A stretch of DNA of 64,000 nt, taken from assembly GCA_030686995.1 (NCBI GenBank), contig CM060702.1:70875354-70939353 (forward strand), in the 5' to 3' direction. Position 1 is the first letter of the stretch. The number at the start of each line of letters is the position of its first letter. The translations under genes were made by a program, and so were the position numbers. The notes below the pieces were generated by a model, which was not told the DNA's origin, ran no database searches, and saw only the letters and a program-made list of their open reading frames with translations. The DNA comes from Artemisia argyi (Eukaryota > Streptophyta > Magnoliopsida > Asterales > Asteraceae). Shown here piece by piece: positions 38,645 to 48,871 of this stretch.

Positions 38645-39754
38645 ATGCCTCCCGCAAACAAATCCGATCACAAAGAAACCCTTAAATACATGCCCAAACA
38701 CCATATGACCAAAGGTCTCAACCCGGTTCAAGTAGAAACCTTTAAGGCATTAGAAGAACGCTATGTTCACGAAGGTAGAACCATTGATCCATCCTTTCTA
38801 GAAGGAACTTCTATTCGCCAAAACTTTGCCGCAATTCACTTTGATTGTCTCCTTGATATAGATGAGCCCATTTGTCCTAGGTTCATCTTGGAATTTTATG
38901 CAACCGTAAACCTTTCCTCATGTGCCGGTGGTAGGATCTCATTAAACTTCACAACCAATCAAATATCACATGATATAGATTTAAAGGACTTAGCTATAAT
39001 TCTTGGTGTACCAAATGAGGGAACTTGCCTCTACACGGATAAGTGGCCCATTTCAAGTCTTGATACTATTGATCGTTTTTATCCATACGATACACCTCTT
39101 GCTAGTAAGGAAACAATTAAGGAACATCTCTTTGTTAGAGCCTCTACCACTAGGAAAAATCGTTCGGGGGATATTGTGGATAAGGACCCATTTGGTATGG
39201 AGACCAATGAGCTTAAACCACAATTTAAGAAGTGGGAAGAAATTCTTAGAGCCAATGTCATAAGTACCATAGGAAATAGGGATCATGTTAACACATGCCT
39301 TTGTTACATGCTTTATAGCATTTCCATTAGTCAACCATTCAACTTAGCCTACTACCTAGCCCGACGGATGGCCGACATATCCTTAGTTGGAACAACCGCT
39401 CTTCCCTATGGTATGCTTCTTACTCGCCTCTTTAGAGGAATCTCACCCATTTCTCCTAACGAAGATGGAATAAGCCTTGACTATTTTCTAGTTCCTCACA
39501 CCTTCGTCCCTCTAAGTGATAAACGAGTTTTCAAAAATAAGGGCAAACGTACTCGATCACCTACTCCATCTTCATCATCATCCGGCATGAGCGACGATGA
39601 TAAACTACTAAACTCTAAGTTACCTCCTTTAGAATATCTTCAAGCTCTCCCCATCATTGACAATGCTTCCGAAGAATTCAAGCAAACCAAAGGAATGTTC
39701 AAGTGTTTTGGAAGGTACCTAAACAAGCTCAAAAAGAAGATTGACCGGTTGTGA
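38645..39754 (+). CDS. Retroelement extra ORF, putative plant transposon protein domain
   Basis: An uninterrupted 369-residue ORF from ATG at 38645. Features include VETFKALEERYVHEGRTID, CPRFILEFYATVNLS, DLKDLAIILGVPNEG, CYMLYSISISQPFNLAYYLA and LPYGMLLTRLF, in the order typical of the plant 'putative plant transposon protein' domain (Pfam Transposase_32, from memory) found in the extra ORFs of Sirevirus and Athila elements. A Ser-rich linker (SPTPSSSSSG) and a short basic helix follow. Its function is unknown. That it is intact while gag and pol are lost is notable. Confidence 0.65.
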   Translation: MPPANKSDHKETLKYMPKHHMTKGLNPVQVETFKALEERYVHEGRTIDPSFLEGTSIRQNFAAIHFDCLLDIDEPICPRFILEFYATVNLSSCAGGRISLNFTTNQISHDIDLKDLAIILGVPNEGTCLYTDKWPISSLDTIDRFYPYDTPLASKETIKEHLFVRASTTRKNRSGDIVDKDPFGMETNELKPQFKKWEEILRANVISTIGNRDHVNTCLCYMLYSISISQPFNLAYYLARRMADISLVGTTALPYGMLLTRLFRGISPISPNEDGISLDYFLVPHTFVPLSDKRVFKNKGKRTRSPTPSSSSSGMSDDDKLLNSKLPPLEYLQALPIIDNASEEFKQTKGMFKCFGRYLNKLKKKIDRL

Positions 39755-40738
39755 GAAGATTAAGGAGCGTTTGTCTTATGTGTGCTTTAGAAGCGTCTTT
39801 GTGTTAAAACTATGTGAATTATGTGATTTGTATTACTTCTCATATTCATGTCTTATTACGTTTAATGAATTATGTTTTGTATGCTCTTTTATGATTAATG
39901 AATATATTGGTGATATGTGTCAATTTCATGCTTATGGTAAAATTCACTAAGTTAAGTGAAAATCGTTAGCCCCCGGTCAAAGTCCTAAGAGATGAATGTC
40001 TATATGCCCAATTTTTGCATTTCCTAATCTGTCATATAGTAAATTTTCATTTCCAAGAGTTTTCGAAAATTTTGAAAATCGTTTCGCGGGTCAAAAATGC
40101 GGACTGTGAAGTTTTTCAGGCCTGGCGGATCCGGCGGATCCCAAATTTGGGTTCCGCCAGTACAATTTCTGGGAATTCCAGAAATGGCCCAACGGACCTG
40201 GCGGATCCCAAAACTGGGTTCTGCCTGTGTATTCTCAGGGTGCCGCCAGTACCTGCAGAAAATTTGTGAACACTTTTCTTAAGAACATAACTTGTAAAGT
40301 GTCAAATCATTATCCCAAGTGAGAAACATCTTTCATTAACACCAACAACCATATTGGAACAAACCTCACTCACTAAAACAATTAGGAAGTCACTTCCCGC
40401 CAAAATTCAAATTCAAAACATAACTACCCAAAGGAACCCTTTTAAAGGATCCTTCAAACCTTTGATACATTTTCAACCAAACCACTTCCCATGATCACGA
40501 AGCATTGAGTGCTTAGGTTGGTCTTTCACTCCATCCTATTCATTGGATTGACCTCAAATGATGTGACATGGTCATGAAAATCATTTGACTCCTCAATCTT
40601 TGAATAGTAAAACATCAAATCCAAACACTATTTTAACACCTTTCTCATCCTATAAAATTGAAAGCTCCACAACAATTCAAATCATACCATCACCAATCAA
40701 GACTTCTTCCCTCAAACATCAAAACCAATACCTTTGAA
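39755..40738. other. Non-coding spacer with GC-rich hairpins
   Basis: Between the two ORFs. At 40133-40158 GGCGGATCCC faces GGGTTCCGCC, and further variants follow to about 40250. At 40651-40656 TATAAA lies about 85 bases before the next ATG. Confidence 0.5.
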
Positions 40739-41842
40739 ATGACCAAATATAACGCTTCATCCGAGTCATCAAAATCATATGCTAAAACCACTAGGATTAG
40801 TGTGAAACCTTGTTGCTTCAACAAAACCACAAAGTCAAGCTCATCATCATCAAGTGATGCCTCACTAAACATCTCTTCACCTATCCAAGATTTTCTTAAC
40901 CTTACTACCTCAACTACATCCTCAACACCTTGTAATACCAATGTAATCACCATTCAAGATTTGCTCAATCTTGCCACTCCACCACCTTCTCCACCACTTT
41001 GCAACTCAAACCTAGCCTCTAATCCATCACCAACTAAACTTTTGAGTGTGTCAACCTCACCTTCCCAACAAGCTTTTAAATCAAAAACTTCTTCACCTCA
41101 ATCACCAACACTTATACCAATGGAACTTTTCCATACACCACCAACATCACCAACACCCAATTTGGAAACTTTTGATGATTTATCATCAAGTCCACTATCC
41201 TTCTCACTTTTTGACACCATTGCTCAAATGGAAACACAACAACAACATAATGAGCAACTCAATGATGAACCTCGTTACCCATCTACGGTAGAACGGTTGG
41301 CTTACCGTTATGCTAGACCAACTATTTTTCCAAATGACCAAGGTCATACCCACTCACATTCATTTGTGTTTCATCCTATTTACAAAAACCTTCATGGTGA
41401 TCCTTACGGAGAACCAAGTTTCCGTCACCTAGTTCAACCACAACAACAACAACAACAACAACCATCACCACAAGAACCTCCAAACACAAATGAGGAAATT
41501 AACACTCATTTAAGCCACCTCAATGCCTTCAAACGAATGGTTAATTCTCAAATCAACCATGTTATGGAATTCAATACGGCATTACACTCAACAAGTGAAG
41601 GAAGCAAAAACACTTCTCAACCATCCACCTTTGCTCCTTCAAGTTCAACCTATCCACCACCAACAACTCAAACCTCTCTTCCACCAAACTTTCCCCGCCA
41701 TGATTGCGGACATTGCGAAAGAACCGCTCGCATTAGTGAAAGATGTCGAACGGAACTTCGCGAGTTAACCGAAGAAATGAGGTTTATTCTAAACCACATT
41801 TTGGATCATCTACAATCCTTGTCTCATCCACCACAACCTTAG
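40739..41842 (+). CDS. Pro/Ser/Thr/Gln-rich ORF with C-terminal coiled coil
   Basis: ATG at 40739 opens a 367-residue ORF (MTKYNASSESSKSY). The first half is low-complexity Ser/Thr/Pro; the middle has a run of Gln (QQQQQQQ) and a QEPPNTNEEI stretch; the last 60 residues include CGHCERTARISERCRTELRE and look helical. I see no membrane segment or signal peptide. Its place, after the first extra ORF and before the polypurine tracts, fits a second env-like ORF of a Sirevirus relative. I cannot name a family. Confidence 0.55.
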   Translation: MTKYNASSESSKSYAKTTRISVKPCCFNKTTKSSSSSSSDASLNISSPIQDFLNLTTSTTSSTPCNTNVITIQDLLNLATPPPSPPLCNSNLASNPSPTKLLSVSTSPSQQAFKSKTSSPQSPTLIPMELFHTPPTSPTPNLETFDDLSSSPLSFSLFDTIAQMETQQQHNEQLNDEPRYPSTVERLAYRYARPTIFPNDQGHTHSHSFVFHPIYKNLHGDPYGEPSFRHLVQPQQQQQQQPSPQEPPNTNEEINTHLSHLNAFKRMVNSQINHVMEFNTALHSTSEGSKNTSQPSTFAPSSSTYPPPTTQTSLPPNFPRHDCGHCERTARISERCRTELRELTEEMRFILNHILDHLQSLSHPPQP

Positions 41843-42289
41843 AGTCTCCAAAATGAAACAAAACCGTTTCTTTTGGAAAAAGCCCCCATTTTAACCAACA
41901 AAGCAAAACCAAGTCACCTCCTCACATATCCAAATAAAACCCACTACAACCGTCAAACCACATTTTCATCCCTAAACAACCCAATCCTTGTTTTTGGATA
42001 ATGTTTCTCATTAAGGAAAATGATGATTTCCTTGTAGCATTTTATGTTCTTAGTTTATTTTTTAGTTTGTCTTTGTAGGATGTTGTCATCTTAATTTTGT
42101 GTCTTTGACTCTCTAAGAGTCAAAATTTTACAAGTTAAATGAAATTAATTCTACAACAAGGTTTGAAGGGTTTGTTGACCATTTAGGTATGATGAGTGAA
42201 CTATACCTTGATATGGTACCATACATAAATCTTGTGCTAACCTCTCTTTTTGTAGGTTCATTATTCATGTTTTCCTTCCTTGAAAACTC

Positions 42290-42692
42290 CATTTAGGGGA
42301 GTAACATTCAAGGGGGAGCATGAGTCTTGCTTTATTCCGCTTCACAACTCTTAGTTGTGTTTTTAAACATGAAATGCTTTCATGACTTATCTTGTGCGGA
42401 AACTAACTTTTCTTTTGTAGGTTCAAAATCCATGTCTCCTCTCTTGGCACTCCATTTAGGGGGAGTATCAACCAAGGGGGAGCATGCCTATAATTCCGCT
42501 TTGCTTCTCTTCTTTTTGTTTCGACAAAAAGGGGGAGAATTTATATGAAACTTGCTCTATTATTTTAAACTTCCGCGTAGCTAACTCTTTGCAAAAACAA
42601 GTTTCATTACTAACTTTATAAGACTTAACACTAAATCTTATGACTTACTTTTAAATAAAGTTTATGTTTTGTCATCAACAAAAAGGGGGAGA
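42290..42692 (+). promoter_or_regulatory. Multiple polypurine tracts
   Basis: AAGGGGGAG-like tracts occur at about 42310, 42456, 42474 and 42526 and finally as AAAAAGGGGGAGA at 42680-42692, directly before the 3' LTR. A series of such tracts upstream of the 3' LTR is a known Sirevirus hallmark; they prime plus-strand DNA synthesis. Confidence 0.75.
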
Positions 42693-42693
42693 T

Positions 42694-44085
42694 TGTTAAT
42701 ACAAATATCGCCTAAAAACGTTATTTATATTTTACGATCTTTGCTAAGTTTTGTTAATAACAAAGTATGAACTTTAGCTAAAAGTAAATTATCACTTTGA
42801 GTGTTTAAGTCTTGTTTAACTAATGTTTACATTTCCTTTTAAACTAAACATTGGTTTTATTTCTTAAATTAGAAATAGTCACATCACATTTATGGCAAGT
42901 TTTGTCATTATGTATTTATGGCAAGTTATGTGTTTGACTTGCTTTCATGTTGCTTGCAAGTATCATGTTTGACTTACTTTAAGTGATGTGACATTGTTTG
43001 GTTGCTAGAAGTTATGAGACAAGACATTGTTTGGTTTAGGAAGTTATTGCATAAACCTACTGCAGACCCGGCGGTACCCTGGGGGTACACGGGCGGAACC
43101 CATCTGAGGGTTCCGCCTGATCCGCCAAGCTTGCAGTTTGGTTTGCTATAAATACCAAACCATTTGTTTGTTTTGTGAAACCTCTTTAGGACATATTTTC
43201 ACATATTCTCTAAACTAACTCAGTAACCCTTGACTTGTGTGATTCTCTTATGTAGCAAGGAATTCCTCAAGATCATTCAAGAAGTTACAAGCTTCAACTC
43301 TAAAGTTGCAAGTCTTGGTAGCTTGGTCATGTATAACCTTTGGTAGTTTATACTTCATTTGTGTCATGTATGTAGAAGTTGTTGGTTAGTATTTTAGGCC
43401 TCAAAATACGTAGTATGTTGGGAGTTGTTGTACCCTAGTAAAAGAACTAACGGGAGTGGTTGTACCCTTGGTAAAGAACTCGACATCTAGCTTTGTGTCG
43501 GTAAAAGTGTAAGCGACGAGTGGGAGTGGTTGTACCCTTGTAAAAGAACTCGACATCTAGCTTTGTGTCGGTAAAAGTATAAGCGACGTGTAAGGTTTTC
43601 TCCGCCGGTGAAAGGAGCTTGTTGATTAGTGTTTATAACTCTCGAGTTGGAAACTCGGGGCGTGAATGTAGGGCAAGGAAAAAGAGTCCTTGTAGCCGAA
43701 CCACGATAAACAATCGTGTTGTGGTTTGATCGTTTCTTTTTCTATCTTTGCTTATTGCATGTTATTGTTTAGCTAGAATCGTTAACCACATATATAGCTT
43801 TTCAAAGAAGTAAAACAATTCAAGTTATCTTTAAGTTTTCAAACAAGTGTAAAAGCTTTTCAAAGAACTAAATAAGCAAAGTAAGGATCATCACAAGTAA
43901 AGCTTTTCAAAGTAAGAAACAAGTATAATTAGAATTGATACTTACACTAAAAGCTTTTGAAAGAAACAAACATATAATGGTGTGTTTATATTGTTGAGCA
44001 AACATAGAGTTATTAAAGGATTTTTTATGTTAAAAAGGATTTTAAAAAGAGGTAAACTATTCAACCCCCCTTCTAGTTTTCCACA
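42694..44085 (+). repeat. 3' LTR of the Sirevirus-like element
   Basis: TGTTAATACAAATATCGCC to TTTTCCACA, 1392 bases. It contains a GC-rich hairpin at 43092-43117, a TATA box at 43147-43154, and an internal tandem duplication around 43450-43590 (gtggttgtaccctt ... gtcggtaaaagt twice) that the related LTR at 58115-59227 has only once. Confidence 0.85.
43092..43154 (+). promoter_or_regulatory. LTR promoter: hairpin box plus TATA box
   Basis: GGCGGAACCC (43092-43101), a six-base loop, and GGGTTCCGCC (43108-43117) form a perfect 10-base stem. TATAAATA follows 30 bases later at 43147-43154. The same arrangement is kept in the LTR at 58115. Confidence 0.65.
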
Positions 44086-44172
44086 AATAGTTTCTGAGAC
44101 CATCGCTTATAATTGTTACCATCAAGTGGTTCTAATTTTGACAAATCACAAAAGACTTTGTTAAAAGATACA
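44086..44172 (-). pseudogene. N-terminal gag piece of the minus-strand Copia element
   Basis: From ATG at 44172 on the minus strand the frame reads MAVSFNKVFCDLSKLEPLDG then NNYKRWSQKL, the usual start of this gag type, and is cut at 44086 by the end of the nested LTR. Confidence 0.75.
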
Positions 44173-44213
44173 GCCATTTTGGATGATGATAAAAATTCGC
44201 TTTCAGATGGGAT

Positions 44214-44778
44214 TGTTGGAATAATATTAAATGATTTAATGGCATACTACTTAATTTCTATCAAATACCATCATGGATGTTTATTTCAATATTCAAAGTC
44301 GTTAAAATATTTATCAGTTTTGATTGACTAAGGGTGTTTCACATTTGAATATTAATGAGTTTAATGTCTCTTTAAATTGGTTTATTGCACCATTAAAGAG
44401 TGGAGCTTATACTTGAATATAAAACCTTCTTGTAGACTCACTTGTTAGTGATATGAAACATATCACACATTATCATCTAATTGTTTCAAAACCAATCTTT
44501 GTTCTTTTCCATATCCGTGTATCTACAATCCATTTGGGGCAATTGTTTTATGCAAGTTCCAAGTCATATACCATGAGTGCACATGTTGGTTGACTAGTTG
44601 TGTTAACCTTGGGGAGCGATCGGCATTCTAGGATTGCACCACGGTCGTGCCGAAATTCGCTTTCAAGGCAGTGATTCTTTCATGGCACAACTTTGGTTTG
44701 AGTAGTGTTTTCTTTTACCTTGGTCTTGTTTCATTTGTTTTGTTCTTATTATAGTTTAGATACAGTTTTAATCCAACA
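44214..44778 (-). repeat. LTR (565 bases) of the minus-strand Copia element
   Basis: Ends TGTTGGA and TCCAACA are inverted repeats. The right side touches the AGGCA duplication; the left side leads into the gag start. In minus orientation this is the 5' LTR. Confidence 0.7.
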
Positions 44779-44879
44779 AGGCAATCTAATAAATGATTGA
44801 GCAAATTGTTAAATTATTACTATGATATTAAATAAATTATCTTCCTTGATTTGATTGTATTTGAAGCTAAAGCATTACC

Positions 44880-45730
44880 AAATAATTGTATATCACCAGT
44901 AACCATGTCACTAAAGGGAAGTGATGAAAGATTACAACCCTACCGCCCACTAATTTAGCCCATACAAGTTTCACTAAATGGAAATGAGAAAAAGAATGCA
45001 CCACTGTTTCCAGGACAAGGTTACACAACGGACATAGTTAATTAGACTTGAGAGGAAACCTGAACACCCCGTGCAACGAGATTTACCCGGGAAGGAAATC
45101 TGTCATGAAGAGCCCGCCAAACACACACATTCACCTTTTTCGGAACCTAATTATTCCATGAGAACTTTTTCACGAGATTCGGTAAGTCGTCAATCCGGTC
45201 TTGGATGAAGCCAAATAGATAATTAACGGTGAATATTCCAGTTTCGTGCATATTCCACTGCATTTTATCAGGCTCCACAAATATGTTATCTAAAGTGGAG
45301 TATAAAGCCTCAAAATCGCCTAAGGAGCGGCCATGAGGATGAGATCTCCAATTCCAACTAGAAATCCATCCGTTTGAATAAAAAACCCGCCTATCTTTAA
45401 ACAAACACTTCTTATTGACTTCGAGAGCAGATAACCGAGGGAACAGCTGTTTTAAACATTTTCCTGAATAATGCCATGGATCAAGCCAAAAGCAAAGAAT
45501 ATCGCCACATCCAACTTTGATAAAGAAAGAATTCTTAAATTTAACCACCAAGTTGTCAATAGTAGAAATACTTGACACAATACCATGTCCCTTTTTATAA
45601 GCCTATGGAAGAAACTGAGTCAAAACCACCCGAGTCACCATGGAAGGCCTTCTCAACTTTACACCATAATGCATTAGGTTCTGATAAAAGCGCCATTTTC
45701 CTGCATTAACAAGATTGTTGATAATGGTAA
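44880..45730 (-). pseudogene. LINE reverse-transcriptase 3' fragment (zf-RVT region)
   Basis: Minus-strand reading from about 45720: KWRFLSEPNALWCKVEKA, then KVGCGDILCFWLDPW, LFPRLSALEVNKKCLFKDR and NMHETGIFTVNYLFGFI to a stop at 45147. In a shifted reading, VCVWRALHDRFPSRVNL follows. These are the blocks between the reverse-transcriptase core and the C-terminal zinc-binding region of plant LINEs. Only the tail is present, with frame breaks. Confidence 0.75.
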
Positions 45731-46032
45731 AAAATAATGTCAATAACTAGTTTGAATACTCCTGGTTTGAAATCTGATCGATCACTAACGAAATTGTTTA
45801 GTCATCATATAAACAGTCACTAAATGCTTGTAGATTATTTGCTACAAAAAGTATTGACTTAGGCAGAAATGATGGTTACTAAAACACGAAACATGCCAAA
45901 TTTATGTTTACTGTACGTATATATTTAAATGACAATCATATATTTACAGATTAGCATCCATCGCGTCAAAGTTTATCAATAGTATATACCGAGTTGAAAA
46001 GTAACTAATTAAAAATCCAAAGTGGTCACTAA
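45731..46032. other. AT-rich spacer
   Basis: Nothing recognisable between the LINE fragment and the Harbinger-type element. Confidence 0.4.
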
Positions 46033-46249
46033 GGCTACTCACAGTAACAAGGTCGACCGCTCGGTCGTGTAGGTCACACTCGGTCGTCCTTATTGTGGCC
46101 AGTGGGTCGAGGGACGTAAAAAAATGAATTGAGTCGAAGGCTCGACCGAGTCTTGTTTTCATTTCATCCACCTTTTTGAACCAACCGTTTGGCTATTAAA
46201 TGTTTCTAGCCGTTTGGCGCAAAAATAAAATAAAATAAAATAAATAAAA

Positions 46250-47795
46250 GAGTAAACTGCAAAATACATCCCTGTGGTTTACACATTTTGGCATCTTACA
46301 TCCCTGTCACAAACTTTTGGCAAAATACATCACCCGTTAGGCAAACGTTTGCCACCCTACATCCCTCGTTAACCATGAGGACTAACGATACAAATTTTTT
46401 CTCCATTATCTCTTAACGAGATTGATAATGTTACATTGTTAGCCTTCAGGACTAACGGTATTTGCATCGTTAGTCCTTTTTTTTACGTTATCTCCATTTT
46501 TTGTACGTTTCTCCGTTCTTTGTACGTTTTCTCCGTTTTTTTTTTATGTTTTTATCCATTCTTGTATGTTTTATCTGTTTTTCTATGTTATTTGTACGTT
46601 TGATCCAGTTTTATCCATTTTTTGTAAGTTTTATCCGTTTTTTGTTAGTTTTTTTTCTGTTTTTTGAACGTTTTATCAGTTTTTTGTCATTTTTTTACGT
46701 TTTATCCGTTTTTTGTATGTATTTATCCATTTTTTACGTACAAAAAATGGATAAAAACATACAAAAAATAGAGAAAATTTATAAAAAATGTATAAAATGT
46801 ACAAAAGATGGATTAAAACGTAAAAAAAAATGATAAGACGTACAAAAAAGAGAAAAGAAAAATGACAAAAAAAACAGATAAAACGTACAAAAAACGGATA
46901 AAGTTTACAAAAAAAACGTAAAAAAAATTATAAGACGTACAAAAAACAGGAAAAACTGACAAAAACGGATAAAACGTACAAAAAACGGATAAAATATACA
47001 AAAAAGGGAAAACTGATAAAAGAACAGATAAAACATACAAAAAACGGATAAAACGTACACAAAATGGATAAATACGTATAAAAAATGGATACAACATACA
47101 AAAAGGGGGAAAAACTGACCAAAAACAGATAAAACGTACAAAGAACAGATAAAACGTACACAAAATTGATAAATACGTACAAAAAATGGATAAAATGTAC
47201 GACAAAAAAAGGATAAACGTACAAAAAATGGATAAAGACATAAAAACGGATAAAGACATAAAAAAACTGATAAAACGTACAAAAAGGGGGGAAATGTCAA
47301 AACACGGATAAAACGTACAAAAAATGAATAAATACATACAAAAAACGGATAAAACGTAAAAAAAAAAAAGAAAAAAAAAACCTGACAAAAACTGTTAAAA
47401 CGCACAAAAACGGATAAGAACGTAAAAATGATAAAACATACAAAAAACGGAAAAAAACTGACAAAAAACGGATAAAACGTAAAAAAAAACGGATAAAACA
47501 TACAAAAAATAGATAAAAACGTACAAAAAACGGAGAAACGTATGAAAAATGGAGATAACGTAAAAAAAGGACTAACGGTGCAAATACCATTAGTCCTGAA
47601 GGCTAACGGTGTAACATTATCAATCTCGTTAAGAGATAACAGAGAAAAAAATTGCATCGTTAGTCCTTATGGTTAACGAGGGATGTGGGGTGGCAAACGT
47701 TTGCCTAACGGGTGATGTATTTTGCCAAAAGTTTCTGACAGGGATGTAAGATGCCAAAATGTGTAAACCACAGGGATGTATTTTGCAATTTCCTC
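46250..47795. mobile_element. Mutator-like foldback element nested in the Harbinger element
   Basis: About 250 bases at each end are inverted copies (cctgtggtttacacattttg ... and its complement), flanked by TAAATAAAA at 46241-46249 and 47796-47804. The flank is low-complexity, so the 9-base duplication is a little less certain. The inside is a degenerate ~24-base minisatellite built from aaacggataaaacgtac, present as T-rich on the left and A-rich on the right, so nearly the whole element can fold back. No gene. Confidence 0.75.
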
Positions 47796-47868
47796 TAAAT
47801 AAAATAAAATAAAAAAAATAACGTTGTGATATAGCTGTTTGGAAAAAAAAAATATAAAATATAATAAC

Positions 47869-47910
<42 letters not shown>
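47869..47910. repeat. (AAT)n microsatellite
   Basis: About 42 bases of AAT repeat in the Harbinger element, upstream of its ORF. Confidence 0.9.
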
Positions 47911-48171
47911 CTTTTAATTTAACTTATAAATACACAACATAAACACACTCCAATTCACACAATCTCACAATTATCTCTATTAAAAATATCTAAGAAAATA
48001 CCACAACAAACAAAAGGCCGAAAATCCCGATTACCACAAAACATCCCGCAAGTATCACCGGATTCGACTTTCCTGTTAACCGGTGTCTCACCAAACGTCA
48101 ATTTCCGACCCGCTACTCTTGATTATCAATCTCAACAACCTCCACAACAACAAACATTCAATCCCTTTGCT

Positions 48172-48687
48172 ATGAATCGTAATGTTAATCGTCCGTTCAT
48201 TCCACTGTATCAAAACAACCAACAACCACAACAAAGCCACTCCCGTCGAAGCCAACAATCTATGTATGGCTCCCCCGAATCATTGTATCGTCCAACAATG
48301 GACTCATCAACGTCTTCCTATTCTAATTATCAAAATTATTCTCCGGTTAACCACATCAATCTTGATGCTTGTGATTTTATGGAACAATTATGCAACAATC
48401 CGGATTTTTATGTTGGAACCGGTTCGGGTTATCCGAGTCAACAAATGTCACCGAGTTATCAAGGTTCGCGTCACAGATCGTATCACGATTCGGTTCCAAA
48501 TGATGATCTTGTTGGTTATGACGACGACAACACTATCTCTGAAGATATGTCACCGGTCAAACCAAAGAAGCGTGCTACAAAGGGTAAGAAGAAGGCGATT
48601 GAGAAAGAGGTTGAGAATAAGCGTTGTAATGTTTTAATAAGTGTTGTAATGTTTTTATTTTATTTGAATTTATATGTAACGTTTTAA
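48172..48687 (+). pseudogene. N-terminal part of a Harbinger ORF1-like protein
   Basis: ATG at 48172 opens MNRNVNRPFIPLYQNNQQPQ; the protein is Gln/Ser/Tyr-rich, then acidic (DDLVGYDDDNTISED) and basic (KPKKRATKGKKK). In-frame sense-like codons extend upstream to about 48000 without an ATG. The layout matches the N-terminus of the Myb/SANT ORF1 of plant PIF/Harbinger elements, but the sequence stops where the Myb domain should begin. A TATA-like box (TTATAAATA, about 47927) lies upstream. I take it as an internal-deletion remnant. Confidence 0.5.
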
Positions 48688-48871
48688 TTATGAATGAAAT
48701 TTTAGTTTGTGTTAAAAATGTTTTTTTCTTTTCTTTTCTTTTTTTAATTTTTTTTAATGAACTTGGTCGCCCTTACTGGGGCACCCAATCGCCTGCAGGT
48801 CGTTGGAGAAAGAAAGCTGACGTGGCAGAAAAAAATGGGAGGATTTGGTCGCCTAACTGTGAGTAGCCTAA

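Larger units (their letters stand above)
34821..44085 (+). mobile_element. Sirevirus-like Copia element without pol, carrying two extra ORFs
   Basis: A truncated 5' LTR (34821-35150), a primer-binding site, a short broken gag-like region, two long ORFs (38645-39754, 40739-41842), several polypurine tracts and a full 3' LTR (42694-44085). The 330 shared LTR bases differ at only a few positions, so the insertion is young. No protease, integrase or reverse transcriptase is present. Long LTRs, repeated GGGGGAG tracts and extra ORFs in the env-like position are Sirevirus (SIRE/Maximus) traits. It lies inside the gag of a minus-strand Copia element. Confidence 0.7.
33304..44778 (-). mobile_element. 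Copia-type element, minus strand, internally deleted and split by a nested element
   Basis: The whole composite lies between copies of AGGCA (33299-33303 and 44779-44783), a 5-base duplication. In minus orientation: 5' LTR 44778-44214; gag N-terminus about 44172-44086; a foreign plus-strand element (34821-44085); gag continuing 34820-34293; a short reverse-transcriptase/RNase H end at 34290-34080; non-coding sequence; and a collapsed 3' LTR at 33381-33304. Most of pol is missing. Confidence 0.8.
46033..48868 (+). mobile_element. PIF/Harbinger-type non-autonomous element
   Basis: Inverted ends GGCTACTCACAGT and ACTGTGAGTAGCC are flanked by TAA on both sides (46030-46032 and 48869-48871), the 3-base duplication of PIF/Harbinger elements. 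Without the nested element it is about 1.3 kb. It keeps one ORF but no transposase. Confidence 0.8.

Noticed and set aside
46501..47657. Long Phe/Tyr/Val-rich open frames (FVRFIRFL-like repeats) that look like membrane proteins
   Set aside because: They are translations of the minisatellite inside the MULE foldback element, open because the unit has few stops in those frames.
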